From contig CP099424.1 of assembly GCA_024114885.1 (NCBI GenBank), forward strand, positions 248,001-312,000: a stretch of DNA of 64,000 nt, given 5' to 3'. Shown in pieces: positions 42,800-53,292 of this stretch. Numbering within the stretch: position 1 is the first letter of the stretch; every line of letters begins with the position of its first letter. The translations under genes and the position numbers were made by a program. Origin of the DNA: Septoria linicola (Eukaryota > Ascomycota > Dothideomycetes > Mycosphaerellales > Mycosphaerellaceae). The notes under the pieces are model-generated. The model had not been told where the DNA came from and did no database searches. It saw nothing but the letters and a program-made list of their open reading frames with translations.

Positions 42800-43960
42800 G
42801 TTTGCAGCAGGAGGTGTCGGGTTCGTGCGGGATGAGCTACGCAAGACTGTGGCATTGCCACTAACGTTATTTGTATCAATGGCATCTTCGATCTTATGCT
42901 TCAGAACCGGGGGCTCCGTGATCTTAGTGCAGCCAATTCATCTCCACAGCATGGAAGTAGAAACTGGAAGGCCCTGAGATGCCAGATTTGTTGTTCTGGA
43001 CTCCGCGCTAGAACTCACGCGTGGCTAGCGGCGGCGCCATCCAGAACCTACACTTGCGATGGACTTCTGGCAGCCGACAATGATAAACTTAGCACGTGTT
43101 TGAGAAGAAAATGATCAATCGCATGAAAATTGAACACAATTTGGACACGCATTCCGGTCCGGCGGTGCGCTGGTATGCGAGCGTTGCATCAATGATCCAT
43201 TCCGCACACTGGATGGCGACCATTTCTTCCTTCCAGTTCTTCGGTGGCAATGCACAGCATGTGCGCCGTGTTCACAGCTTTTCCTGGACGTCTGAGACCT
43301 CTAAGTTGTTCGAGACAGGTCCGTAAGTCTTTCGGGCAGACAAAGTGCAGTTTCAAGAGCTCCCAATACGGCCAGATCGAGAGTATATGCAGACCCCCGT
43401 CAGAGGATCGAGGCCAGCCGGCTTCAAGCGAAAGACGTTCGCACACGTTGAGCGATGCAGATATGGCTGTCCGTTCGCGGCCCATAAGTACGACTGTAGT
43501 CATATCCGACTCGAAGCTGAACATGCCTAGGAGCTCGCCGGTCGTCAGAGTATGTGGTCTGCATGAGTTCGCGTTACTCAACAGTGACTATTACAACGAG
43601 ACGCCGAGTCCTGTTTGGTGTGATACGATGCAGACCTTGTGCAGAAAATCTCGTCGCCTGCGTCGGTGATAAAGCTGCATTACATTGCATTGTCTTGTGC
43701 CGTGAAGGTGCTCGTGCTCGAAGATCAAACGGCCGAACGAGGCATCCTTGTAGTACGCTAGTGTAGCGTGGTTTCTGACCATGTGGAGAATGGCCTGCAG
43801 CTCTTCACGCCGTCTGCCGATCATGTGTAGTGTATGGAACACACTTCGCGTGGCTCTTTCCCGGGATCGAAACCATTGAGTGTGAACTACGACCGTCGTG
43901 ACAGGTAGCATGACCGAAGTGGAGACCTCGCAAAAGCGATGGTTGATATTTCACATCGCT
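42800..43960. other. Gap with an unresolved minus-strand ORF pair
   Basis: About 1.16 kb flanking the metabolite cluster. Two minus-strand frames (43591-43911, 106 codons, and 43189-43581, 130 codons) have more protein-like composition than their plus-strand counterparts, with ELQAILHMVRNHATLAYYKD and WPYWELLKLHFVCPKDLRTC. I could not join them with canonical splice sites in phase. They may be a degraded gene or chance. Confidence 0.3.
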
Positions 43961-45726
43961 CTATGTTGAGCTGGCTAGCAACTTGAGATACGAGGCCGCA
44001 TATTCTTCCGTACCCACGTAGCCGATGTACATGTCTGGTCTCACCACGATGACAAAGTGCTCATCGGTGGCCAGTATTTCGGCACATTTGAATGGAGGAG
44101 CTTCGTCTTTGAGCCTTTTTGAGCCAGATTGAGGTGTGGACATCTCGATAGGCAGAAGCGTGTACACTTTGCCAAGTCGATGAAGCATTGAGTAGCCTTG
44201 AGAGAGAGGTGCGCCGCATGACAGGACTAGGAAGCTTCCGTACGTGACTGTGGCGTACAGTCGCAAGGTACTCTGTGGTGCGAAGGTCTTGAGCACGATG
44301 TCCGGACATCGCCTACCAGCTTTCCAAATGCCATGCTGTGTCTCTGAGATCAAGGAAGAGCCTATGCCATCATAGGCCACGCCCATACCTGTCCGTATTA
44401 GCACGATGCCTTGCTTTCAGTACGCGAATCTGCACGACCTACCTGTGATGTAGCCTGCACTTTTCTCGATCGTGCCCACATATTGCTTAGCTGTATGCAT
44501 GGTGTTCCGCACTAGTCGAGCAGCCACATTGATGACGTCCTGCGCGACTGTTCGCCGCTCGATGTCGTAGCTTTGAATCAAGCGTCGTGCAAGTGCGGCG
44601 TCATTGTCGTCAGCTCGGACAATCATAGCAAGTCGCCAGGCTAGCGCAAAGGCGTCAGCTATGCCTGTGTTCAAACCTTGTCCTCCATTGACTGCATGAA
44701 CATGTGCTGCATCACCAGCTAGCAGAATCCGACTTGCGCCAGTTTCCGACACAAAGGTGGACGCGATACGCTCCTTGACTGAATTGGCTCGTCAGTGTGG
44801 GCTGTCGAATAGGTATGAGCCTTTAGTGGCGTACTTTCGAACGTGCTGAACCACTCCGTCTCTCGGAATTCGACCTTGCGCGGGCTCATGTGGTTTCGGA
44901 TGGAAGTCTCTGCCTTTTCTTGGGTAATTTCGCCATCCAGCAGAACGTAGAACCGTGCCATCCCGCGCTCGCGAGGAATCCAGGATACGCGCGATTGCTC
45001 GTTCAGCTGGAACGTGATAATTTCTGAGCAGATTGGAAAGTCCGTCTCGATGAAAGTGTCGAGTACTGCCCAGATCATCTCAGGCTTGGTGCCTGTGAAG
45101 CTTATTCCGAGTGAGTTGCGCACCATTGATTTTGCACCGTCAGCGCCAATGGCATATCGAGCTCGAATTGTTCTGCCGACGTCAGTCGTGATTGTCACGC
45201 CTTGGTCGTCTTCGTTCATGGACACAGCCTGTTCACTGTAGTGCACCGATGTGCCAAGGCGGTTCAAGAAGGCAGCTTCGACTTCGGGTTGTCCTATCAT
45301 CAGGAAGTGCTTGTGTAGACAGTGCTCGAGACCAGTCCACCACTGCGATTGCCGTGACTTGAAGATGCCATCGCCGAAAGTTGAGCTGGTGTTGCATTCA
45401 ACGCCTTTCTCTCGTAGCTCGTCCAGGACGCCGGCAACTTGAAGGTACTGCTGTGTCCGAGCATTGAGAGCGTCTGCCCGGCCCAGCTGGAGCGGACCAG
45501 TTTTCGGATCTGTTATACGTCAAAATCTGTTCTCTCGACCGGAAGTTGCGAAAACCTACCAATAACTGACACTGTCGTGCCCAGCTGTCGTAGAAGGAGC
45601 GCGGAAAGAAGGCCAGTCGGGCCACCTGTAGAACTCAGCCGGGGAGCTAAAGCGCATGCTCTGGCTCTGACCTCCAACTATTACCACATCTACTTGCTCG
45701 TCTTTGCCGTCAAGTGGGCCACCCAT
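43961..45726 (-). CDS. FAD aromatic monooxygenase A (phenol hydroxylase type)
   Basis: Group A flavoprotein monooxygenase, hydroxylating an aromatic or related substrate with NADPH and O2. The model is complement(join(43961..44388,44443..44778,44835..45509,45560..45625,45672..45726)), 519 residues. All four introns are 46-56 nt and keep phase. The FAD dinucleotide motif VVIVGGGPTGLLSALLLRQL is assembled across exon 1-2. The DG motif is YAIGADGAKSMVRNSL and the GD motif LLAGDAAHVHAVNGGQGLNT. The C-terminal ~170 residues resemble the thioredoxin-like dimerisation domain of phenol 2-monooxygenases (HFVIVVRPDMYIGYVGTEE). It is divergent from the isocyanide synthase with an 894-bp shared promoter, so it is a candidate tailoring enzyme of that cluster. 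Confidence 0.88.
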
Positions 45727-46620
45727 CGCGCAGGTTTTGGTCGATTAGAGTGTTACAATGGTAGTAGGGGCAGCAATGGAGATGACGATGAGACGATGAT
45801 TTTCTTCAATAGCAGAGATATTTCAAGGATAGACCACAAGTCGCTCTGCGCAGAGGGTCACCTAGGCTTGGCCGGCTATCTCTCTTGTACACAGAGTGTA
45901 TGCCAGGCCGAATTCCGTGCTTGGAGCAATGCCGGAGCAGACAGAGCGTGACGCGACCGTAAGTCCTGCATTAGCCTCCCACTAGGGGCCATTGTGACGG
46001 TACCCCTTTGTGCGTTCCGTCCCTGCGAACAGTAGCAGGCGATGGCGTGAAGGAAGAACGATAGAGCTGGAGAGGCAAGAGACAAGGCTTGAGGCCAAAA
46101 ATCCGCGCTAGCGTGCGGGTCAGGCAGTCAGGCTTGTCGCGAGCTCCAGGGTATCCACCTCGCTTGAAGAAGAACTTCCCACTCTTCATCAAACTCCAAG
46201 GCCAGGATTTCCACGATGTGGAAGCATACAGTGGGCTGAGTCTGAGACATGTCTAACAACAATGCAGCGCGACGACCCTCTTGAGCGCCACTCGGTGCTC
46301 CGGACCACGACCAAACGACATCCGGCCTTTCGATTGCGGGCTGTAGTGATGGCACTTCATCGGGATGTTGTAACAAAAGGAGACACATCTCCTTCAGTTA
46401 CCTGCGAAGCTGCTGATTTGATAGCCTTGCCGAATGGCGAGAGAATGCCGAGCATATGTAGACCTCAAAGGCTAGGTCCACACCATAGCAAGCGAGGCTC
46501 AGACTTCATAAGGCGACAATGACTGCAAGTCGAGGAAGACGCAACCTAGCTCATTACACATACTCGCTCTGTCAACACTCACGATATCTGAGCCAGTGTC
46601 TCGGAACATTGGCTAGCAAC
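45727..46620. promoter_or_regulatory. Divergent promoter of FAD monooxygenase A and isocyanide synthase
   Basis: 894 bp (792 bp if the synthase starts at 46519). It contains a perfect 12-bp palindrome at 45844-45855 that shares its arms with an inverted repeat in the other cluster promoter at 50620-50638. No copper-regulator site could be identified by eye. Confidence 0.5.
45844..45855. promoter_or_regulatory. 12-bp palindrome CTCTGCGCAGAG
   Basis: Perfect palindrome in the divergent promoter, suited to a dimeric regulator. Regulatory function is inferred only. Confidence 0.35.
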
Positions 46621-48731
46621 ATGTCGCTCACTGAGATGAGCTCAAAAGCAGATAACGTCTCGTTCCAAGCCTTCCTCCAGCCATCGTCGACATGCAGCGC
46701 ACAAGATCCTGACGAAACACGAAACGGCAAGAATGCCACTTCGCCTCATCAAGGAATTGGCAGACGGGTCAGCCTGGAAGCTGGGAATGCGGACTTGGCT
46801 GCACGCATACTGGCCATCATCAGTCGTTACCAGCTCGAAAGCCGAGAAGCTCAAGCCCAGACTCCCAGCCCGAGGTTCCTTGAGCAGATTAACACCCGGA
46901 TCGCCTTATCAGCACCTATCTTGATGTGTCTACCCGCCTTTCCATTCAAATCGCCGAATATCAGCTCGAAAGTGTTGGGCTCTCTGCCTGACAAGGCCGA
47001 AGAATTTGCTTTGGCGCACCTCAACGGCCTGTGTGCTGCCATCGTTGATATCTACGCTCCTGGAGCTCGTTTGATGATCATCTCAGACGGTTTAGTCTAT
47101 AATGGTAGGTATCTGCCAGAATAGTGCTGGCAATGGCATGCGCTAATAATAGCAGATTTGCTAGGCGTGCCAGACACCTCAGTATGGGCTTACGGCGAGG
47201 CGCTTCGCGCGATGGCCGTCAGACAGAGACTCAAACACATTGAGTTTTCTCGGCTGAAAGATATCACTGCAATTGACATGCCTGATAAGTTGGATCAGAT
47301 CAAGTATGTTTCAAATGCCACCAATTTCCGTCACGCCTTGCTCGCGCAATTCAGTGATCCAGCTTTCGATGTCTCTTGCAGGGTCCGCGAAGACGAAGAT
47401 ACCTGCCTTACTTATAGAGGCTACATCAAGTTCTTGGCGACCGACTTGCAAGACGTGTATCCTGTGGGACTGGGGAGGACAAAGTCGCAATACAAAAAAG
47501 GAATAGAATACATCGCAAAGCAAATGCTGTTCAGAGGTGATGTAAGTTGTGGCTCGCATGCCACCGTCGATTCGATCATCGCTGATGGTAGCAGGCATTC
47601 GCCAGAGCTGTGCGGGAGACCTTCTCGGATTACATCCGGTTGTCCATTCACCCATCGCATAGCATGGAAAACAAGATTTCGATCAGTGTCTTGCCTACCG
47701 ACTCCTCGTTCACGACGCCTTGGCACTCCTCTATCGCGTTTTATCGAGATGGCACTTCTACAACAGGACATCGAGCAACATTTGATGCTGATGATCGTTT
47801 TGAATTGGTGTACGAGAATGGCCGGCCTAGCTACTACCGGGAGAAGACTGAGCTGCTATCCTGGGCAACCGAGAAAGGTGGTATCTCATGCGCGCCTCTC
47901 TACCCAGCGGGACTTATGTTGAGACCCACAGCTGGCGCACAAGCTTTATCTATCAGGGATATTGACGGGGCAAAGGTTCGTGCACTGGCACAAATCAATT
48001 CGCCTATCATCTTGCGCGACTTTGCTCAAACTGATGATCGAGACTTGTTCACTCAAAAGGCTCACGATTTGGGTTCTCCTACAGGCTGGAAGTTTGGACT
48101 AGTGCTTGAGGTGAAAGATCAAGGAGCTGAAAGCCGTGGCCTCAACAACGTTCTGTGTTCCGAATGGATGCCTTTCCATTACGATGGACTTTTCAAGACA
48201 CAGAGGCAGATCGGCCCTGATGGCAATGAGAAGCTGGTATCAACGCCGCCTGGATTCCAGTTTTTCACGTCAGTGACCACATCGCCACCAGACACTGGAT
48301 TTACGCTGTTCTCTACATCGACCTTGCTCTTCCGATATCTGCCTAAGCCGTTGACTCTGAATCATTTACAACATTTGACTTGGAGTGTTTCCACTGCCTC
48401 CTTCGACTCGACCGTGCTCCGAGGCCTGCCGTTAGTCGTCGTACACCCAACCACGGGCAGACCTTGTCTGCGATTCCATGAGCCATGGCCACAGTCCAAA
48501 ACGCGCTTTGCTCCAACTGATGTCCACATCGAGAACATCAATAATGCAGAATGGGAAAGCGACTCCATGTGCACAGCCTTGACCGAGCTCTTGCACGATC
48601 GTCGTGTTGTCTATTATCATGCCTGGAACAAGGGCGATCTGCTTGTCAGCGACAACATATTGGCGCACCATACCAGAAGTGATTTCACTGCTGGCTGCGA
48701 GCGTGAGCTGTGGAGGATTAACTTTGACTGA
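46621..48731 (+). CDS. Isocyanide synthase-dioxygenase fusion (DIT1/PvcA + TauD/PvcB)
   Basis: Core biosynthetic enzyme, join(46621..47104,47156..47541,47595..48731), 668 residues. Domain 1 (about 58-312) is DIT1/PvcA-type isocyanide synthase: LPAFPFKSPN at 104-113, VLGSLPDKAEEFAL, IYAPGARLMIISDGLVYNDL and RLSIHPS at 305-311. Members turn an amino-acid amine into an isonitrile with a pentulose phosphate as carbon source. Domain 2 (about 385-668) is a Fe(II)/2-oxoglutarate dioxygenase like PvcB: His485-x-Asp487 (FHYDG), distal His at 648/649 (NILAHHTR) and Arg660 for 2-oxoglutarate. Both active sites look intact. This two-domain layout is known in fungal isocyanide clusters. An in-frame ATG at 46519 would add 34 residues; 46621 has good context and fits family length better. 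The amino-acid substrate is unknown. Confidence 0.93.
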
Positions 48732-48808
48732 TATCGCTCAGTTTGTCAATACACTTCAGCGTTTCAGTACTTGTAAATGATCGCTTACGGCCTTCTATTT
48801 ATACTCGC

Positions 48809-50497
48809 TTACTCTTTCGAGACTGTACTAGCTATTGGACTGCGTTGACGGATGTGCGGGCCGTACGCCCAGAACCAGAGGGCTATGAGAACAAATATCG
48901 TGGCGACAGATGCCACGATCGACCCGCTGACGTTACTGCCTAGTCCTTCGTACAACTGTCTGCCGAAGAGCGGGAACGATCCGCTCAACAGCGCTCGCAG
49001 AAAGGCAAGGGGTGCATTCGCAGACGCCGCATACGTGGTGTATGAATCGACCAGATAGCCCGCGAGTACCCCGTCAAATTCATTGACACACGCGCCAACA
49101 AAGACCAGGGCAGCAATAGAGATCCAGGACGACAGTGTCGCGCTCTGACATGACATGTCAGCTCAGCACCTCGGGGAAAGTAGATATGCACATACGCTTG
49201 GTGGAACTGTCCACGACCACCACCACATCGAACAAGCAAGGACCGGTGCTGCGATAAAGAAGCCAGTTATCTTGTCTTCTGGCGTCACGGCCGTGTGACT
49301 TCGTACAGCTCGCGAACCGAGGCGCCAATCCAGGACTCGGAGTGGTATCGTCAGCATCAGTCCAACGACCCAGGCGAGGAAAACGAGTGAGGCTTTTCGC
49401 TCATTGTATCCAAATGCTTCATATGCCACAGTCTGACCTGGTGTGAGGAGAAATACCGAAGCATAGACCGTTCCGCTCATGATGCTCACAGTACAGACGA
49501 TAGGTTCTGTGAAGAACATCTTCACTGGGCGCACCATCATGGTTGTCACGAACCCCTGCAATGTGGGAACGGCATCAGTGCTGTCAGGAACTAGCTGCTT
49601 GTAGCCGGTGGTTTTGGCTACTATTGCTAGCTGTTGTTGCATGATGCGATTGGGTCTGCTCTCCTTCGTCCAGACAAATGACATGCTACTGGCAGCCAGA
49701 AGTACCGCGCCTGGTCGGAAGACCCACGGCCTTGGCAGATTAGCACATTTCCACTGCGTTCCCCACAAGCTTGCCTCACCATCGGAGATCAGACGTACTG
49801 ATGAAGGTTGCATAGCAAGGCCCGAGAGCTATTCCGACGATGGCGCCTTTCATCCAGATGTCAAGGGCCCATATCCTTGCTCTGATTGACCACATGTCTT
49901 CCACGGAGCCGGCCCCAACAACGGCAGGCATGGCGGTCAGAAATCCTGATATGGACCTGCCAGAGGCTACAGCAACGACCGAGTCTATGCTGCAGATGGC
50001 GCACATTGCTGCCAGCCCAAGACTGGCAATCAAGTTTGTTTGCTTCCGGCCAAATGTCTCCGAGTATGGTGGTATCACAAGGCTCCCAATTGCTTGACTG
50101 TAATAGAACCTGTTCAGGTCAGCTCGGGGTCGTGAATTGCAGAACAATTGGCCTTGAAAGACACGTACACAGCTGCGAAAACGACGTTACTTTGGAGATT
50201 ACTGAGTCCCAAGTCTGCAGCAGCCTTCAGTGCGATAGTATTGCCGCCATTGCCTATCATGGCCCTGTGCATGTCGTCAGCTTTGTCAACAAGCAAAACA
50301 CGATTTCTTTACGAGACTGTAACAAACGCAGCTATCGCTGCTGTGTCGTACAACTTCCTAGCCAAAGGCCAATTCTTAGGATGAAGTGGTGCATCTTCGA
50401 GCCAGGAAACCACATTATCGGAGTCGACATTGAAACCTCGAACGCGCAGCTCTTCCTTGACTTGGCTTGGGATATCTTCTCGGGGAGTTTCCGACAT
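48809..50497 (-). CDS. MFS transporter of the isocyanide cluster
   Basis: The model is complement(join(48809..49144,49196..49730,49780..50109,50169..50264,50313..50497)), 493 residues, with five exons and introns of 48-59 nt that all keep phase. The N-terminus is WLEDAPLHPKNWPLARKLYD, the standard entry of fungal DHA1-type exporters. About 12 helices follow, with YYSQAIGSLVIPPYSETFGRK (helix 2-3 motif A region), STSDLRWPWVF (assembled across an intron) and WTKESRPNRIMQQQ in the central loop. It is likely a plasma-membrane exporter of the product or an intermediate. It is convergent with the synthase (77 bp) and divergent from the sulfotransferase-like gene. Self-protection is inferred from location only. 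Confidence 0.88.
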
Positions 50498-51067
50498 TCC
50501 ATAAAATGCTTTGGAAACAGAGCAATGGAGATGTGCGATTGTTGCATCTTGATCTTCTCCTCAATCGCCGCGGTGTTGTGCCCTGACTCGGACTAACTCA
50601 TTCTGACGCATCTCTCCTGTGCAGAGAATCACTCTGCAGGCGTTGGCACTTGCCGAAACCATATCTCCGAACAATTCAGCTCGAATAGCTTACATGCTTG
50701 TAGACTCGGACGCGGTCGTCCTGAAGTCGAAATGGATGGTACGCTGGGCAATTAGAGCTTCGATGACGCTGCGCAGTATCATTATTGGAGTTGACGCGTT
50801 TTGACTTCGAGCGTCTGTTGTTAACGCCTAGTGATCTGCAGGTACATGTCATGATTGCCGAGACTGGCGCATTGGTTGATTCGAATGTGTGCTTGCCGGA
50901 ATAGTCTAGCCTAAACGCCACGGATGTGTGTTGGGGCATCGTTAACATGACTTGTTGGAGTTCATGTTCGACCCCGGGACGTCGCACCAGACGAGAATCC
51001 TTCTGGGCCATCCCCTTGCCGAGTGTGCTGGAAGGTCTCTCTGTCAGATCTAACACATCGCGACACG
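50498..51067. promoter_or_regulatory. Divergent promoter of MFS and sulfotransferase-like genes
   Basis: 570 bp between divergent start codons. It contains an inverted repeat at 50620-50638. No gene is supported. Confidence 0.5.
50620..50638. promoter_or_regulatory. Inverted repeat TGCAGAG-N5-CTCTGCA
   Basis: Seven-base arms with a 5-nt spacer. The arms contain the same CAGAG/CTCTG half-sites as the palindrome at 45844-45855 in the synthase promoter. It could be a site for a cluster regulator; this is an inference. Confidence 0.35.
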
Positions 51068-51969
51068 ATGGATTTCACAGTAAAGACGAGAACGGATCGT
51101 GGCAATGCCAAACGAGTGGTGCCCATGAAAGTTCTTGTGCTGGGAATGCCTAGAACTGGGACTAACTGTAAGATTTGGTTCCATGTGTCAAGGCAGTCGT
51201 GATGGCTGACAGCCTGTCGGAAGCTCTTCGGGATGCACTGAAGATGCTTGGGTTCGATGAATGTTATCATCAAGCGACACTGATTCAAAACCCTGACGAT
51301 GGTGCCATGTGGATGCGAGCCTTCAGCGCACGAGGTACCAGTCGAGCCTTCAAACGAGAGGATTGGGACGCTCTCCTGGGTCACTGTCAAGCGGTCTGCG
51401 ACATTCCGGCTGTCCACTTTGCTCAGGACTTGATCGATGCATACCCTGAAGCTAAAGCCATCTTGTCCACTCGAGACGTCGACAAATGGCATCGGTAAGC
51501 AGACAAATTGCCTTGTTGCAAGACAAAGAAGCTAACGATCCCAAGCTCAGTCTCGCAGACGATTGAGAAACGATATCACAGCAGCCTGGTGCACTTTCTC
51601 TCGTTTGTCGATGATGTGACGCGGCTTTGGGCCTCCATATTCTACAAAGGATGGGGCGAAATGTTCGATGACGACTTTGAGAAGAACGGACGAGATGTGT
51701 TCCACCAACACAATGCGTGGATCCGCAGATATGTTGCACCCAGTCGTCTATTGGAATACGAGGTTGTGGAAGGCTGGGAGCCCTTGTGCACCTTCCTGGA
51801 TGTTCCAGTACCTGCTGAAGAGTTTCCAAAAGGGAACGATCAAGGCGACTTCCATGAATCGTGCAAAGCTCTCGATTCTAGTCGGACTACGATAGTGCTA
51901 GGAAAGGCAACGTTGTGCGCGGCAGGTCTAGCTTTATGTATAGCAGCTTGGCGGAACATGAAAGTGTAG
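51068..51969 (+). CDS. Sulfotransferase-like P-loop protein, first splice junction out of phase
   Basis: Fungal 'Sulfotransfer_4'-type protein of about 270-280 residues. Exon 1 (51068-51167) ends in the P-loop VLVLGMPRTGTN. Exon 2 (to 51494) reads SLSEALRDALKMLGFDECYH and continues to STRDVDKWHR. Exon 3 (51546-51969) begins SVSQTIEKRY and ends with a hydrophobic C-terminal anchor (VLGKATLCAAGLALCIAAW). Intron 2 is canonical and in phase. Intron 1 is odd: donor GTAAGA at 51168 with the natural acceptor at 51211-51212 gives 45 nt but shifts the frame by one. The in-phase acceptor at 51195-51196 would make a 29-nt intron and insert FVMAD after the P-loop. It is either an error, a lesion or an unusual intron. 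Whether the family really transfers sulfate is unproven. It is probably a tailoring member of the cluster. Confidence 0.7.
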
Positions 51970-52028
51970 ATGAGAGGTTGTATGCACTTGGACGCATCCA
52001 TATCGCGTTCTCGAACGTTGAGTAGACA

Positions 52029-52780
52029 TCAGGTCTGCCTTCTTGAAGCTCGACATGCAAACCAAACACTGACTCCACTTCCGTCCCGCTGCGGATAACC
52101 GTCCCCATCAACGATGCCTCGTCCCAAGTTCATTTCGTGCACAACGCGAAACCCAAGCGACTGGAACAGATCCCGAGATTGCTCTGATGTGGCTTCCAAG
52201 AACATTGACCACCCACGAGCATCCGCCAAACGAACAAGGGAAGATAGCATGTCTTTGCCAGTGGTCGAGGTCTGCTCCTGTGCCTTCTCGCCCTTACCGA
52301 CGAGGTAGACATGGAGGACTTCCTGACCTTTGTTATAAACCTTCTGAAGTAGCGCAGCAGATTTTGCAGATAGCTCGCGGACGGCTAATGGCTCAGCTGA
52401 GTCTCCAGCTTCAGAAGCACCGCTGTGCTGCCCGACTACCTCAAATTGGCTAGCGATGCATGTCAGATGGGCCGAGTTGAAATGCAGCTTTCGAGCACAT
52501 ACCAAACCATAACCATAGGTGCGTCGGGAACACCCAGAAACAATGCCCCTTCATCTTTGAGCTGTGTCAACATCTCATCGAAGAATGTCCTGTTGAGGTC
52601 AACACTTATAGGCTCAGATGGATTCGACGTGTTCCATGTTGCCAGGACATAGCGATGGAATGAATCGTCTTGGAACGCCTCAGCCAGAACATTGACAGCT
52701 ACGTCCTTTGTGGTGTGGCAGAGGCCTTGTGGCAGTGTAATTTGAGCTGTCATGTTGTAGGCACTGTTGATATTGGACAT
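52029..52780 (-). CDS. GNAT-family N-acetyltransferase
   Basis: The model is complement(join(52029..52449,52503..52780)), 232 residues, with a 53-nt GTATGT...TAG intron in phase (TG|C). The N-terminal half has HTTKDVAVNVLAEAFQDDSFHRY and the strand LFLGVPDAPMVMV. The C-terminal half has VLHVYLVGKGEKAQEQTSTTGKDML, where the strand and following loop take the place of the acetyl-CoA pyrophosphate loop, then WSMFLEATSEQSRDLFQSLGFRVVHE, the usual GNAT helix-strand end. The R/Q-x-x-G-x-G/A loop is degenerate (K-A-Q-E-Q-T-S-T-T-G-K). It could acetylate an amine in the pathway, though the substrate is unknown. It is divergent from FAD monooxygenase B. Confidence 0.8.
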
Positions 52781-53292
52781 TGTTCTTCAAAGCGTGATTG
52801 TTATGGAATACTCCGAGGGCACGCTAGTATAGCTCGTTGATCGTCTTGTGGGCTGATCGGTAACACGGCCAGAGGAAAAGTTGAGTGACAGCGAACAAAC
52901 TCTCGTCGAGCTGACTACTCAACAACGTAGGCGCTAGTACATTTCGAGAAGCCACATATCTGCCAAAACGGGTTCGTGCTATCGTAGTCTTCTGTAAGCT
53001 TTTTGTTAGTTAGGTCGCTGACGTTACGTGTTGTGATGTCTGTGGTACTGGTATCCTAGTCGGCATCTGTCTACATCGGTGGCAAGATGCACAATGCACG
53101 ATGAATGTCCATCTTAGGGGCTAGAAGATGTTGAACGACGGCAGAGCAGTGAGCCTAATGCCCCATAGAACCTGCTTGTTGGTCTAGAACTCACTCCCAC
53201 CGATTGCATGGTAGGACTGCTCATGTCGATGATTAGTAGAGAGCTCCCCGGTACACTAGACGCCAACCTCTCAGACTATCTTCAAATCAGCA
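52781..53292. promoter_or_regulatory. Divergent promoter of GNAT and FAD monooxygenase B
   Basis: 512 bp between divergent start codons. It does not contain the palindromic CTCTG element seen in the other two cluster promoters. No gene is visible. Confidence 0.45.

Noticed and set aside
46128..46522. Frames in the synthase promoter region
   Set aside because: Short, on both strands and unpatterned; treated as promoter DNA.
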